Positions 44,860 through 54,498 are shown, numbered from the stretch's first letter. The stretch is DNA of 64,000 nt from Streptomyces ferrugineus (GCF_015160855.1 NZ_CP063373.1:4216001-4280000); one strand, 5' to 3'. Translations and numbers: made by a program. Notes: generated from the letters alone by a model not told the origin.

Positions 44860-46005
44860 TCAGACCCCGGACGAGACTTCGGTCTTCCCACCAGAGGCCG
44901 CGGCTGTTCCCTGTGTCGCCCGGAGTGTCTTGTTGCGGCGTACGGAGGACAGGAAGGAGGCCGCGATCAGGAACACGCCGACCAGGCCGGTGATGATCTC
45001 GCTGATCTCGTGTCGGATCGTCACCAGCAGGATCGCGGCAAGCGCACCGATCGCGTAGTGGGCGCCGTGCTCCAGGTAGACGTAGTCGTCCAGGGTGCCC
45101 TCGCGGACCAGGTAGACCGTCAGTGAACGGACGTACATCGCGCCGATGCCCAGGCCGAGGGCCATCCAGAAGATGTGGTTGGTGATGGCGAAGGCGCCGA
45201 TCACCCCGTCGAAGGAGAATGACGCGTCCAGCACTTCCAGGTACAGGAAGAGGAAGAACGCGGCCTTGCCGGCGAGGGCGACCGCCGAGACCGGTTTGCC
45301 CTCGGCCCTGGCCTTCTCTTCCTCCTCGTGTGCGTGCTCCTCCTCCTCTTCGAGTTTGTCCTCGAAGTACCCGGACAGGCCGCCCACGACGAGGTAGGTG
45401 ACCAGTCCGGCGACGCCGGAGAGCAGCACGGTGGCGGACTTGTCCGCGTGGCCCGTGCTGACGTGGGCGTGGGTGGCGAAGGCCATCGCGGTGGCCAGCA
45501 GTACGATCAACGCGACGCACACCGAGAGCATGTCGACCTTGCCGAGTCTGGCGAGCGGGCGTTCCAGCCAGGCCAGCCACTTGATGTCCCGGTCCTCGAG
45601 GATGAAGTCCAGGAAGATCATCAGCAGGAACATACCGCCGAAGGCGGCGATCGCCGGGTGGGCGTCGGTGACCAGGTCCTCGTAGCGGTTCGGGTCGTCG
45701 AGGGCGAGCTGCACCGCCTCGACGGGGCCGACCTTGGCGCTGATGGCGACGATCACGACCGGGAACACCAGCCGCATGCCGAACACCGCGATCAGGATGC
45801 CGACGGTGAGGAAGATCCGCTGCCAGAAGGCGTTCATCTTCTTCAGGATCCCGGCATTGACCACCGCGTTGTCGAAGGACAGCGAGATCTCCAGGATCGA
45901 CAGGATCAGGACGACCCCGAACGCCTCCCATCCCCACTGCCACGCGGCGAAGGCAAGACCGCCCGCTGTTACGGCGAACGACCAGCCGAATGTCCTCAAG
46001 ATCAT
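44860..46005 (-). CDS. DUF475/TerC-like integral membrane protein
   Basis: This 381-residue protein has about nine hydrophobic segments. EISLSFDNAVVNAGIL and VLDASFSFDGVIGAFAIT are the paired TerC-type acidic motifs. A cytoplasmic loop of EEEEEHAHEEEEKARAEG, rich in Glu and His, sits mid-protein and could bind metal. Family members are tied to metal or tellurium-resistance (ter) systems, but no ter genes are nearby. Confidence 0.88.
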   Translation of the reverse strand: MILRTFGWSFAVTAGGLAFAAWQWGWEAFGVVLILSILEISLSFDNAVVNAGILKKMNAFWQRIFLTVGILIAVFGMRLVFPVVIVAISAKVGPVEAVQLALDDPNRYEDLVTDAHPAIAAFGGMFLLMIFLDFILEDRDIKWLAWLERPLARLGKVDMLSVCVALIVLLATAMAFATHAHVSTGHADKSATVLLSGVAGLVTYLVVGGLSGYFEDKLEEEEEHAHEEEEKARAEGKPVSAVALAGKAAFFLFLYLEVLDASFSFDGVIGAFAITNHIFWMALGLGIGAMYVRSLTVYLVREGTLDDYVYLEHGAHYAIGALAAILLVTIRHEISEIITGLVGVFLIAASFLSSVRRNKTLRATQGTAAASGGKTEVSSGV

Positions 46006-46077
46006 GTCTTTCCCATGCGGTCGGAGTAAGTCAGTCGGAGTGAATACGGAGGCTGGAGGTCTCCGGCGCTGCTCGTG

Positions 46078-46512
46078 TCACGACGCCAGCCGGTCGAGAT
46101 GGCTTGTGGGCGCGTGGGGTGCTACCTCGAACCAAACGGTCTTTCCCGTGGCCGTGGGTGTACTGCCCCAGTCGGCCGCCAGAGCCGCGACCAGCAACAG
46201 GCCGCGGCCGCTCTCGGCGTACGGCCCGCCACCATGCGAGGCCGGGAAAGGGCGAGCCGTGTCGGCCACCTCCACCCGCAGCCGGGCCCTCGTCCAGCTC
46301 ACGACGGCGCTGTACGGGCCGGTGGCGTGCCGCAGCGCGTTGGCGATCACCTCGCCGGAGAGCAGCGCCAGGTCATCCAGCGTCTCGTCCGGAAGCGGCA
46401 GACCCCAGTCACGGACCGTCGACAGGACGAGCCGACGAGCCGTGGGAACGGTCTCGTCCCCCGCGCTGAGGGTGAATCCGCGGCGCAGGGGTTCTCTGTG
46501 GAAGTTCACCAT
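46078..46512 (-). CDS. Single-domain ATP-binding regulator (HATPase_c, anti-sigma-kinase-like)
   Basis: This 144-residue protein is a stand-alone GHKL ATPase of the RsbW/SpoIIAB-like kind abundant in Streptomyces: LALLSGEVIANALRHA (N box), RLRVEVADTA and GGPYAESGRGLLLVAALA (G box). It may phosphorylate an anti-sigma antagonist or bind a sigma factor. The start at ATG 46512 follows AAGGGATG at good spacing; ATG 46518 is too near. The 249-bp gap upstream holds the TAXI-TRAP terminator. Confidence 0.85.
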   Translation of the reverse strand: MVNFHREPLRRGFTLSAGDETVPTARRLVLSTVRDWGLPLPDETLDDLALLSGEVIANALRHATGPYSAVVSWTRARLRVEVADTARPFPASHGGGPYAESGRGLLLVAALAADWGSTPTATGKTVWFEVAPHAPTSHLDRLAS

Positions 46513-46710
46513 GATCATCCCTTGACGGGTGCGCTCCCCGGTGCGGACCGGGCTGCGACACCACGGACACGGTCGGCGCGGGCGTGGGGCGGCAGGCATA
46601 TGGAGAAGGGGCTGGCAGTGGTTTCCGGGAGCGGCCGGATGGGCTTGTCGTTCGCGCGTGTTGGTGCGTTCTCGCCGGGAGAGGCTGACCCTGCCCACGA
46701 TGGCTGGCGT

Positions 46711-46742
46711 GGCCGGCCCGGCCCGGAAGCACCGGGCCGGCC
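46711..46742 (-). terminator. Terminator of the TAXI-TRAP operon
   Basis: Arms GGCCGGCCCGG (46711-46721) and CCGGGCCGGCC (46732-46742) form an 11-bp stem starting 20 nt beyond the binding-protein stop. A shorter internal alternative pairs GGCCCGG with CCGGGCC around AAGCA. Confidence 0.65.
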
Positions 46743-46761
46743 ACCTTCCCCTATGTCTGAC

Positions 46762-47772
46762 TCAGGACTTCTGGGCGAGGGCTTTCAGCGCCTTCTCCGC
46801 GCCGGGGTTCAGCGGGACGGGGGTGACGATCTCAGCCATGTCGAGTTCGATCTCGGCCGCGGCCGCGTTCACCTTCTCCAGGTCGCTCTTCTTCTTGTAG
46901 ATGAGGTTGACGATCTCGGCGGCGAGGTCCGGGTCGAAGCCCTTCTTCACCAGCAGCACGTTGGGTACCACGATCGTGGGTACGTCCTTGGGCTGGTTGT
47001 ATACGGACTTGGGGATGGAGCTCGTCTGGTAGACGTCGCCGTACTCCTCGTTCAGAGCAGGCAGCTGCGGTGTCACGTCCAGGAAGCGGACCTCTTTCTT
47101 GAGGCTGGTGGTGAGGTCCGTGATGCCGCCGCTGGGCAGTCCGCCCGACCAGAACAGGGCGTCGATCGTGCCGTCCTTCATGGCGTCCACGGTCTCGGGG
47201 AGGCCCAGGCGGTCGGCGGAGATGTCCTTGGCGGGGTCCAGTCCTGCGGCCTGCAGCAGCCGGTTGGCGATCACTTCCGTGCCGGAACCGGGGGCCCCGG
47301 TGGAGATTCGCTTGTCCTTCATGTCCTTGATGGAGTCGATCCCCGAGTCGGACCGGACCAGCACCTGGGTGTAGTTCGGGTACAGCCGGGTCAGCGCCTC
47401 GATGTCCTGGGGGGAGGAGAAGGACTCCTTGCCCTTCACGGCGTCGCCTGCGGTGTCCAGCAGGGAGAAGGCGATGTCGTAGGTGCCGGCGCCGAGGCCC
47501 TGGATGTTCTGCACGGACGCGCCGGTGGTGGTGGCGGTGGCCCGGTAGCCGTCGATGTTGTCGGAGATCAGCTCCGCGAGGCCGCCGCCGATCTGGTAGT
47601 AGACGCCGGTGGTGGGCCCGGTCGCGATGGTGAGCCGGCCTCCCTTCCCACCACTGCCGGCGGCCGTGTTCTCCGTCTGCTTCCCGCCACCGCAGGCGGT
47701 GGCGAGGAGACCTATGGCGAGTGCGGCGGTGGCGAGGCGCAGGGTGCGCATCCGGTGCTTCACGAGGGTCAT
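46762..47772 (-). CDS. TAXI-family TRAP transporter solute-binding lipoprotein
   Basis: This 336-residue lipoprotein (lipobox LLATACGGG) has the TAXI core: RLTIATGPTTGVYYQIGGGLAELIS, SVQNIQGLGAGTYDIAFSLLDTA, DKRISTGAPGSGTEVIANRLL and DALFWSGGLPSGGIT. It delivers a substrate, often a dicarboxylate or amino acid, to the fused permease upstream. The ATG overlaps the permease stop (ATGA). A second, diverged TAXI protein is at 52273-53229. Confidence 0.92.
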   Translation of the reverse strand: MTLVKHRMRTLRLATAALAIGLLATACGGGKQTENTAAGSGGKGGRLTIATGPTTGVYYQIGGGLAELISDNIDGYRATATTTGASVQNIQGLGAGTYDIAFSLLDTAGDAVKGKESFSSPQDIEALTRLYPNYTQVLVRSDSGIDSIKDMKDKRISTGAPGSGTEVIANRLLQAAGLDPAKDISADRLGLPETVDAMKDGTIDALFWSGGLPSGGITDLTTSLKKEVRFLDVTPQLPALNEEYGDVYQTSSIPKSVYNQPKDVPTIVVPNVLLVKKGFDPDLAAEIVNLIYKKKSDLEKVNAAAAEIELDMAEIVTPVPLNPGAEKALKALAQKS

Positions 47773-49883
47773 GAGGGGAGCTGTCCTTCCGTGATGGTGT
47801 TCGCCTCTCGGTTCTCACCGGTGGTGGGGACCGAGAGGGCGGGCTGCCTGCGGCGCACCAGATGCACGCCGAGGGCGAGTGCGAGGGCCGCGAAACCCGC
47901 GGTGATCGCTACGGGTTCGAGGTACAGGAGGCACAGGGCGGCGGCCGCGCACAGGGCCCGTTCCACCGGTCCTGCCGGGCCGAGGAGCCGGCCTCCGGTG
48001 GCGGCGGCCAGTGCGGCCACGGCGAGGGCGGAGACGGCGGTGGTCCACAGGACGCCCCACAGGCCGCCCGTGCCGAGAAGATGGGCGCCGTTGTCGGTGA
48101 GGACGAAGGCGAACGGCACCAGGAACGCGGGCAGCGAGTACTTCCAGGTCGCGACCATGGTGCGCATCGGATTGCCGCCGGTGATGGCGGCCGAGGCGGC
48201 CGCTGCCATGGCCGTGGGCGGGCTCACCTCGGAGAGCACGGCGTAGTAGAAGATGAACATGTACGCCTCGTGGGTGGCGACTCCCAGTTCGAGCAGGGCG
48301 GGCGCGATGATCACCGCGGCGATGATGAAGGAGGCGGTGACCGGGACCGCGAGCCCGAGGATCGACACCGCCACCGCGGCGAAGAGCACGGTCAGGACCA
48401 GCGTCACCGTCGGGTTGTCGCCGAGGACCCCGGCGGCGTCGACGATGACCGAGGCCAGGTTCAGGCCGAGGCCGGTCTGGGTGACGACGGCGACGATCAT
48501 GCCCGCCGCGGCACAGGTCGCGACGACAGGGAGGACCGACTTGCTGCCCTCGGCGAGGGCGGCGTAGAGCCGTCGCGGAGTCATCCTGTGCTTCGGGTCG
48601 AGGAACGACAGCAGGAACTGCAGGGCCGTCGCGTAGACCACCGCCCTGAACGGGGGCAGTCCCATCGCCATGAAGCCGACGATCATGAAGAGGGAGAGGA
48701 AGTGGTAGCCGAACCGGCCGAGCAGCCGCAGTGCCGAGGTGGGCTCGTCGTCCACCACGGGCTGCGTGTGGTGCTTGCGGGCGTCGATCTCCACCGCGAG
48801 GAGGATGCCCAGGTAGTACAGGAGCGTGGGCACCAGTGCGTACAGCAGGACGGTGAGGTAACTCTCCCGCAGGTACTCGGCGATGATGAACGCGGCGGCG
48901 CCCAGTGTCGGCGGGGAGAGGATCGCGCCGATCCCGGCGGCCGCGAGGACTCCGCCGCCCTGCTCCTTGCCGTAACCGGCCCGGCGCAGGACGGGCCAGG
49001 CGACCGAGCCCAGGCTGACCGCGGTCGCGGTGCCCGAGCCGGAGACGGTGCCGAGGAGGAAGCCCGCGGCGGTCACCGTGCGCCCGGGCGCGCTGCGGGA
49101 GCCGCGGAAGGCCGCGAACGACAGGTCGATGAAGAACTTGCCCGCACCGGAGATGTCGAGGACGGCGCCGAAGATGGTGAACAGGACGATGTAGGTGCCG
49201 GCCACGTTCAGCGGCACGCCGTAGACCCCGTCGGTGCCCATGAAGAAGTGGGCCGCGATCGCGTCGATGTCGAAGCCGCCGTGCGCCAGCGACCAGTCGT
49301 ACGGCAGCAGCCCGCCGTAGTACGCGTACACCAGGAAGCTCGCGCAGAAGGCCGGCAGCACCCAGCCGGTGGTGCGCCGGCACGCCTCCAGGACCAGCAC
49401 GATCATGGCGAGGCCGACCGCCGTGTCCAGCGAGGTCGGCAACTGGCGCCGCTCGATGAAGGCGTCGAACTCCAGCAGCGGATACAGGCACACGGCGAGT
49501 GCCGCCGCGGCGAGCAGCCAGTCGAACCAGGCCGGGTTGTCCTGACGTACGGCCGCCTTGCCCGACGCCCCGGCGGGGGTGGTGGCACGGTCACCGCGTC
49601 GCCAGGGCAGCAGCAGCGCCGGTACCCGCACCGTCCCGCGGTGGGTCAGGAAGATCAGCGGCAGCGTCCCCGCGAGGAAGAGGGTCAGGTAGTACTGGGT
49701 GCCCTTGGCCACCGGAAAGAAGATCGCGTACAGCACGAAGACCGACAGCGCGGCGCACACCACGGACACGGCCGCGGCTACCCCGGGAGAGAGTTTGCGG
49801 GCCGGCCGCTCCTGTTCGAACTCGGCCACGAGCTCCTCGGCTGATCGCTGCCTCGGCTCGGGCGGCACCGTTGCCATGCTCAT
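47769..49883 (-). CDS. Fused TRAP transporter permease (4TM-12TM) for TAXI systems
   Basis: This 704-residue protein has about 17 membrane segments. It combines the small DctQ-like and large DctM-like units, as is typical for TAXI transporters: FMGTDGVYGVPLNVAGTYIVLFTIFGAVLDISG, GTVSGSGTATAVSLGS and GAILSPPTLGAAAFIIAEYL. Proton- or sodium-driven uptake is expected. Start ATG 49883 (or 49877). It is divergent from the two-component regulator, 218 bp away. Confidence 0.93.
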   Translation of the reverse strand: MSMATVPPEPRQRSAEELVAEFEQERPARKLSPGVAAAVSVVCAALSVFVLYAIFFPVAKGTQYYLTLFLAGTLPLIFLTHRGTVRVPALLLPWRRGDRATTPAGASGKAAVRQDNPAWFDWLLAAAALAVCLYPLLEFDAFIERRQLPTSLDTAVGLAMIVLVLEACRRTTGWVLPAFCASFLVYAYYGGLLPYDWSLAHGGFDIDAIAAHFFMGTDGVYGVPLNVAGTYIVLFTIFGAVLDISGAGKFFIDLSFAAFRGSRSAPGRTVTAAGFLLGTVSGSGTATAVSLGSVAWPVLRRAGYGKEQGGGVLAAAGIGAILSPPTLGAAAFIIAEYLRESYLTVLLYALVPTLLYYLGILLAVEIDARKHHTQPVVDDEPTSALRLLGRFGYHFLSLFMIVGFMAMGLPPFRAVVYATALQFLLSFLDPKHRMTPRRLYAALAEGSKSVLPVVATCAAAGMIVAVVTQTGLGLNLASVIVDAAGVLGDNPTVTLVLTVLFAAVAVSILGLAVPVTASFIIAAVIIAPALLELGVATHEAYMFIFYYAVLSEVSPPTAMAAAASAAITGGNPMRTMVATWKYSLPAFLVPFAFVLTDNGAHLLGTGGLWGVLWTTAVSALAVAALAAATGGRLLGPAGPVERALCAAAALCLLYLEPVAITAGFAALALALGVHLVRRRQPALSVPTTGENREANTITEGQLPS

Positions 49884-49990
49884 CGCGGCTTCTCCTGGGA
49901 CTAGGCGGTTCGTGGTGTCCCAGACCGTGGCAGCTGTTTACACGCGGGCAACAGGGCATGCCCGAGGACTTAACGTAGGTTTAGGGTTCA

Positions 49991-50004
49991 GTGACGGCGG
50001 TCAC
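49991..50004. promoter_or_regulatory. Inverted repeat in the divergent transporter/regulator gap
   Basis: GTGAC-GGCG-GTCAC lies near TTAACG/TTTAGG direct-repeat-like words at 49969-49987. The 218-bp gap carries start signals for the TRAP permease and the response regulator, so it is the probable binding region of that regulator. Confidence 0.35.
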
Positions 50005-50101
50005 TTCTACGCTCATCGCAATGGCTGTGACCTGCGCGCTCCCTCGGCACCTCTGCCGCCGGGCCTCAGGGCCCGCCGGATTTCAGTAACCGGGAGGCCG
50101 T

Positions 50102-50854
50102 GTGCGGATACTTCTCGTCGAGGACGACAACCGGGTCGCCGACGCCCTCACCGGTGCCCTTCGACGTCACGGGTACGAGGTACGGCGTGCCGCCAACGCC
50201 GCCGACGCCCTGGCCGCACCCCCCGCCGATCTCGTGCTGCTCGATCTGGGCCTGCCCGACCGGGACGGCATCGAGGTGTGCCGCGAACTGCGCGCCCGCG
50301 GCGGGATACCGGTGATCGCGGTGACCGCGCGGGGCGACGAGCCCGACCGGGTGCGGGGGCTGCGCAGCGGCGCCGACGACTATGTGGTGAAACCGTTCGG
50401 GACCGCGGAGCTGCTGGCCCGGATCGAGGCGGTGCTCCGGCGCAGCGTGAGCCAGCGCGCCCACGAGGACCTGCTTGTCGCCGTCGACGGCCTGGAGATC
50501 GACCTCGCGCGGCGCACGGTCACCGTGGACGGGGTGAGCATCACCCTGACCCGCAAGGAGTTCGACGTTCTCGCCCTGCTGGCCCGCGCGGGCGGTGCCG
50601 CTGTGCCCCGCGACCGGATCGTGGTGGAGGTGTGGCAGACGACGTACGACGGAATGTCCCGCACCCTCGACGTCCATGTGGCCACCCTGCGCGGCAAGCT
50701 GGGGCGGGCCGGGGGCCTGGTGCAGACCGTGCGCGGCTTCGGGTACCGGCTCTCCGCGGGTCCGGGGGCGGCCCGTGGTCCGGGGGGTGACGCCGGTCCG
50801 GGAGTCGACGGTGGTGGCGCGGAGGCCGGCGGTCCGGCGGCGGCAGGAGAGTGA
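50102..50854 (+). CDS. OmpR-family response regulator (TctD-like)
   Basis: This 250-residue protein has a receiver domain with the acidic pocket EDDN, phospho-acceptor Asp in LVLLDLGLPDRDG, Thr in VTARG and Lys in YVVKPFG, then a winged-helix domain (LTRKEFDVLALLA, RTLDVHVATLRGKLG, TVRGFGYRL). Start GTG 50102. It sits beside a TAXI-TRAP transporter and its kinase starts 9 bp downstream, much as TctDE controls tricarboxylate uptake. Confidence 0.93.
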   Translation: MRILLVEDDNRVADALTGALRRHGYEVRRAANAADALAAPPADLVLLDLGLPDRDGIEVCRELRARGGIPVIAVTARGDEPDRVRGLRSGADDYVVKPFGTAELLARIEAVLRRSVSQRAHEDLLVAVDGLEIDLARRTVTVDGVSITLTRKEFDVLALLARAGGAAVPRDRIVVEVWQTTYDGMSRTLDVHVATLRGKLGRAGGLVQTVRGFGYRLSAGPGAARGPGGDAGPGVDGGGAEAGGPAAAGE

Positions 50855-50863
50855 GGACGCCGG

Positions 50864-52270
50864 ATGCGCCGCCGACTTCTCGTCATCGTCTTCACCCTGG
50901 TCGCAGGTTTGATCGTCGCGCTCAGCCTGCCCTTGGTACGGGCCACCGCCGAACGTACGGTCCAGAGCTCGTTCATCGGGCGGGTCGAGGACAGTGCCTG
51001 GTTCGCAGACCTGGCCGCCACCGCCCTGGAGTCGGGGCGGACCGGCCGGCTGGAGGCCACCGCCGACCGCTACGCGAACCTCTACGACTCACGCGTCGCG
51101 GTGGTCGACGCCGACAGCGAGACCGTGATCGCCTCGCGCCCCGTCGACCTGGCGGAGCCGCAGGTGCGGTCGGCGCTGCTGCTCGCCCTCGCCGACCGGC
51201 CTCCCGAGCAGCCCAGTGTGTGGTGGCCGTGGGACGACCGGCCCTTCGTGCTGGCCGAGCCGGTCCGGCGCGACGGCCGGGTGCTGGGTGCCGTGCTGAT
51301 CGTCTCCCCCACCGACCGCGCGCGTTCCGAGGTGGCCGACCATCTGACGCTGGTGATACTGGGCAGCCTCGCGGCACTGGTCGTCGTGGTGATCGCAGTC
51401 GCGGCGCCGGTGGTCCGCTGGGTGCTCCGTCCCGTCCACGACCTGGACCGCGCCACCCATGAGGTCGCCCTCGGGCGCCTGAAGACCCGTGTGTCCGAGC
51501 GGGCGGGCGCCCCCGAACTGCGTCGCCTCGCCAGCCACTTCAACGTGATGGCGGACAGCATGCACGCCGCCCAGGAGCAGCAGCGGGCGTTCGTGGCACA
51601 GGCGTCCCACCAACTGCGCAACCCGCTGACCGCGCTTCGGCTGCGGGTGGAGAACCTCGAAGAATTCGTGAAGGACCCGCGCGGCCTGAACGAACTGCAC
51701 TTCGCTGTGGAGGAGGCCGACCGGTTCGGCGAGATGCTCGACGGGTTGCTGCGGCTGGCAAGGGCGGAGGCGTCCGAGGCGGAACGCGCACCGGTCGACG
51801 TCTCCGCCGTGGTGAGACACCGGGTCGTCGCCTGGCGGGCGGCCTTCGCCAGCGCGGGCGTCCCGCTCAGCACGACGATTCCCGACGAGGTGAGCGCGCT
51901 GTCCCTGCCCGACTCCCTCGACCACGCACTCGACACCCTGCTCGACAACGCCCTCAAGTTCGGCGACGGCGCACCGGTCGACGTCTTGGTTCACCGCCAG
52001 CCTGCTGGGGAAGCAGCGGGGACGGTCGATGTGACGGTACGGGATGCCGGTCCGGGCCTGACCGAGGAGGAACTGTCCCAGGCGGGCGGCAGGTTCTGGC
52101 GCAGCACACGCCACCAGAACGTCCGCGGCACCGGCCTCGGCCTCGCCCTCACTCGCATGCTGGTCGAGGCGGGAGGCGGCGAACTGCTCCTGGAAGCCGT
52201 ACAGCCGCACGGACTGTCCGCCACCGTACGGCTGCCCGCCGCGCCCACGCCCCCGGCCGCCGAGCCCTGA
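50864..52270 (+). CDS. Sensor histidine kinase (TctE-like)
   Basis: This 468-residue membrane kinase has membrane segments at about residues 5-25 and 165-190 with a periplasm-side sensor of about 140 residues between them. HAMP follows, then H-box QASHQLRNPLTALRLRVENL, N-box LDTLLDNALKFGD, G1 RDAGPGL and G2 GTGLGLALTRML. It is paired with the preceding regulator. Its stop lies 2 bp from the convergent stop of the second TAXI gene. Confidence 0.93.
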   Translation: MRRRLLVIVFTLVAGLIVALSLPLVRATAERTVQSSFIGRVEDSAWFADLAATALESGRTGRLEATADRYANLYDSRVAVVDADSETVIASRPVDLAEPQVRSALLLALADRPPEQPSVWWPWDDRPFVLAEPVRRDGRVLGAVLIVSPTDRARSEVADHLTLVILGSLAALVVVVIAVAAPVVRWVLRPVHDLDRATHEVALGRLKTRVSERAGAPELRRLASHFNVMADSMHAAQEQQRAFVAQASHQLRNPLTALRLRVENLEEFVKDPRGLNELHFAVEEADRFGEMLDGLLRLARAEASEAERAPVDVSAVVRHRVVAWRAAFASAGVPLSTTIPDEVSALSLPDSLDHALDTLLDNALKFGDGAPVDVLVHRQPAGEAAGTVDVTVRDAGPGLTEEELSQAGGRFWRSTRHQNVRGTGLGLALTRMLVEAGGGELLLEAVQPHGLSATVRLPAAPTPPAAEP

Positions 52271-52278
52271 CCTCAGGG
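52265..52278. other. Inverted repeat CCCTGA-CC-TCAGGG joining two convergent stop codons
   Basis: The perfect 6-bp arms include the TGA of the kinase gene and the TGA of the second TAXI gene. It is too short to be a confident terminator by itself. Confidence 0.4.
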
Positions 52279-53229
52279 ATGTGACTCGCGGTACCAGCGC
52301 TCCGCGCCGGGGTGCAGGTCCAGCGGGTATGTGGCGATCGCCGTACGCCGGTCGAGGCGGCGGGCCTCCGGGTGCGCCCGGATGAGCCGGGACTGCCCCT
52401 CGAACAGCAGCCTGGTCAGCCAGTACGCCTCCGCCTCCGGCATGTCCCGCCGCACCACCAGGAAGTTCGGCACGCTCACGGTGGTCACCGCGCTCCTCGC
52501 GCCGTAGACGACGGCGGGCACGGTGGTCTCCGTGTAGAGCTCACCGTAGGACTCGGTGAGGGCGCCGACCACGTCGCCGAGGTCGACTAGGCGGATCGGT
52601 GTGGTCCGGCGCAGCTCCGTGATCGCCGCCGTGGGCAGGCCACCGCTCCAGAAGAAGGCGTCGATCCGCCCGTCGGCCAGGGCGGACGCCGACTCGCGTA
52701 CATCGAGCCGCTGTCCGGTCACGTCGTCGTCGGCGGAGAGCCCCGCGACGTCCAGGACGCGTTCGGCGACGATCGCGGTGCCCGACCCCTCGGCGCCCAC
52801 GGAGACCCGCCGCCCGCGCAGCTCCTTCACGCTGCGCACCGGGCTGTCGGCGGGGACCACGAGCTGCACGTAGTTGTCGTACAACGCGGCCAGCGCCACC
52901 ACGGGCACGCGACCGGTGAAGGGCGCTCGCCCGGCGACGGCGTCCGCGGCGGAGTCGGCGAGCGTGAAGCCCACCCGGGCCGCGCCCGCGCCCACCCGGC
53001 GGAGGTTGTCGACACTGCCGCCGGTGTGCAGGACCCGGGCGGAGGCGTCGGGCAGCCGGCGCTCGATGAGATCGGCGTATCCGGCGCCGTACTCCGCGTA
53101 GACCCCGCCCCGGTTGCCGGTGGCCACCGTGACCTCGCCCGAAGGATGCGGCGGCGCGTCGCTCCCGCCGCATCCCGCGAGCAGGAGGGCCGCCGTGAGG
53201 GCGGTGGCGAACACGCGTGCCAGCCGCAT
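52273..53229 (-). CDS. Second TAXI-family solute-binding lipoprotein
   Basis: This 318-residue lipoprotein (lipobox LLLAGCGGS) has TAXI features: EVTVATGNRGGVYAEYGAGYADLIE, GSVDNLRRVGAGAARVGFTLADSA, GRRVSVGAEGSGTAIVAERVL and DAFFWSGGLPTAAIT. It has no permease gene of its own, so it may share the transporter at 47769-49883 or serve the kinase as a ligand sensor. The start at ATG 53229 has a GAGGAGGAT site. Confidence 0.88.
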   Translation of the reverse strand: MRLARVFATALTAALLLAGCGGSDAPPHPSGEVTVATGNRGGVYAEYGAGYADLIERRLPDASARVLHTGGSVDNLRRVGAGAARVGFTLADSAADAVAGRAPFTGRVPVVALAALYDNYVQLVVPADSPVRSVKELRGRRVSVGAEGSGTAIVAERVLDVAGLSADDDVTGQRLDVRESASALADGRIDAFFWSGGLPTAAITELRRTTPIRLVDLGDVVGALTESYGELYTETTVPAVVYGARSAVTTVSVPNFLVVRRDMPEAEAYWLTRLLFEGQSRLIRAHPEARRLDRRTAIATYPLDLHPGAERWYRESHP

Positions 53230-53379
53230 GGAGATCCTCCTCGACCTGCGCAGCCGTGCGCCTGCCGTGCCGGCTGTGCCTGCTGCACCTGCTGTGCCGG
53301 CTCGGGCGGTGTGGGGCGCGTACCTGTGGTCCGCCTCGATCAGCCTAACCACCGTGCGGCCTCGCTTCTTAGCCGGAGG

Positions 53380-54372
53380 TCAGCGGGCCGCACTGCTGGA
53401 GGGGGCCGTGACGTCCGCCCGGGCCGGATCCGGTGCGAGCTCTTCCAGGAGGCCCGGCGAGAAGTTGCCGCCGGTGAGGATCGTGCCCAGCGAGCCGGTG
53501 CCGAGGTCGTGCCGCAGGGCGGCGGCGACGCCGACCGCGCCGGAGGGCTCGAGGAGGAGTCCCAGGGTGTCGCGTACCGTCCGCAGGGCGAGCAGGATGT
53601 CCTCCTCCTCGACGAGGAGCACGTCGTCGACGACCTCGCGCATCCAGTCGACCGCGGCAGGTACGGGGACTCGTACGGCGATGCCGTCCGCCATGGTGCT
53701 CACCGGGCCGGTGGCCTCGGGTACCCCGGTGCGCCAGCTCGTCGCCATGGCCGGTGCGCTCGCCGCGCAGACGCCGATGATCCGGGTGCGGGGTGAGCGG
53801 GCCTTCGTCCAGCAGCCGATGCCGCTGATGAGGGCGCCGTTGCCGACCGGGACGAGGAGGGTGTCGAGACCGAGCGGGGCGAGCTCGACGGCGATGGTGC
53901 CGGCGCCTTCGGCGATGAGCGGCTCGTCGCCGTCCTCCACGAACACCAATTCGGGGCGGGTTTCGGCGTACTCGCGGGCCGCGTCCTTGGCCTCGTCGAA
54001 GTCCCGGCCGGTCTGGACGACCTCGGCACCCAGTTCCCGCATGCGGGCGACCTTGTTCGGGTTGGCGTCGTGCGCGGTGAACACCGTCACCGGAACCGAG
54101 CGGGCCCGCCCGGCGTACGCCACGGCCTGGCCGAAGTTCCCGGCGGAGGCACAGACGACATGTGCTCCGGCCGTCAGCCGCCGCACATAGAGGTCCGCTC
54201 CCCGCCCCTTGAAGGAACGGAGCGGATTCAGCGTCTCCACCTTGACCACGATGTCCCGGCCGAGCGCACGGGAGAGCGCGGCGTCCCGGAACTGGGGTGT
54301 GCGCAGGAAGGCCGGGTCGATCCGCCGGGCGGCCTCGTCGATGCTGTCAGGAGACAAACGTGTTTCGGTCAT
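53380..54372 (-). CDS. PLP-dependent threonine/serine dehydratase-like enzyme
   Basis: This 330-residue fold-type II PLP enzyme has the PLP Lys in LRSFKGRGA, the Ser/Asn phosphate-side loop SAGNFGQAVAYA and the Gly-rich VPVGNGALISGIG. It deaminates a hydroxyamino acid, or acts as a related racemase or ammonia-lyase. There is no ACT domain, so it is of the catabolic or biosynthetic short type. The nearby TAXI system may import its substrate; that is inference only. Confidence 0.88.
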   Translation of the reverse strand: MTETRLSPDSIDEAARRIDPAFLRTPQFRDAALSRALGRDIVVKVETLNPLRSFKGRGADLYVRRLTAGAHVVCASAGNFGQAVAYAGRARSVPVTVFTAHDANPNKVARMRELGAEVVQTGRDFDEAKDAAREYAETRPELVFVEDGDEPLIAEGAGTIAVELAPLGLDTLLVPVGNGALISGIGCWTKARSPRTRIIGVCAASAPAMATSWRTGVPEATGPVSTMADGIAVRVPVPAAVDWMREVVDDVLLVEEEDILLALRTVRDTLGLLLEPSGAVGVAAALRHDLGTGSLGTILTGGNFSPGLLEELAPDPARADVTAPSSSAAR

Positions 54373-54498
54373 GACTGATCCTAAGCGGCCACCGGGCAAG
54401 GGACGGAAGTTCCGTACCGGATTGGGTACTTCCACGGATCCCCTCGGCAGGTGGCCTGTGCCAGGCTCCGCACGGCCCCACCCCGAAGAGGAGCGATC

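Noticed and set aside
44229..44891. 220-residue minus-strand frame before the DUF475 gene
   Set aside because: No codon bias or domain, and it overlaps equally weak frames on the other strand.
47862..49844. 660-residue plus-strand frame opposite the TRAP permease
   Set aside because: Antisense shadow; the minus strand encodes a full 17-helix permease.
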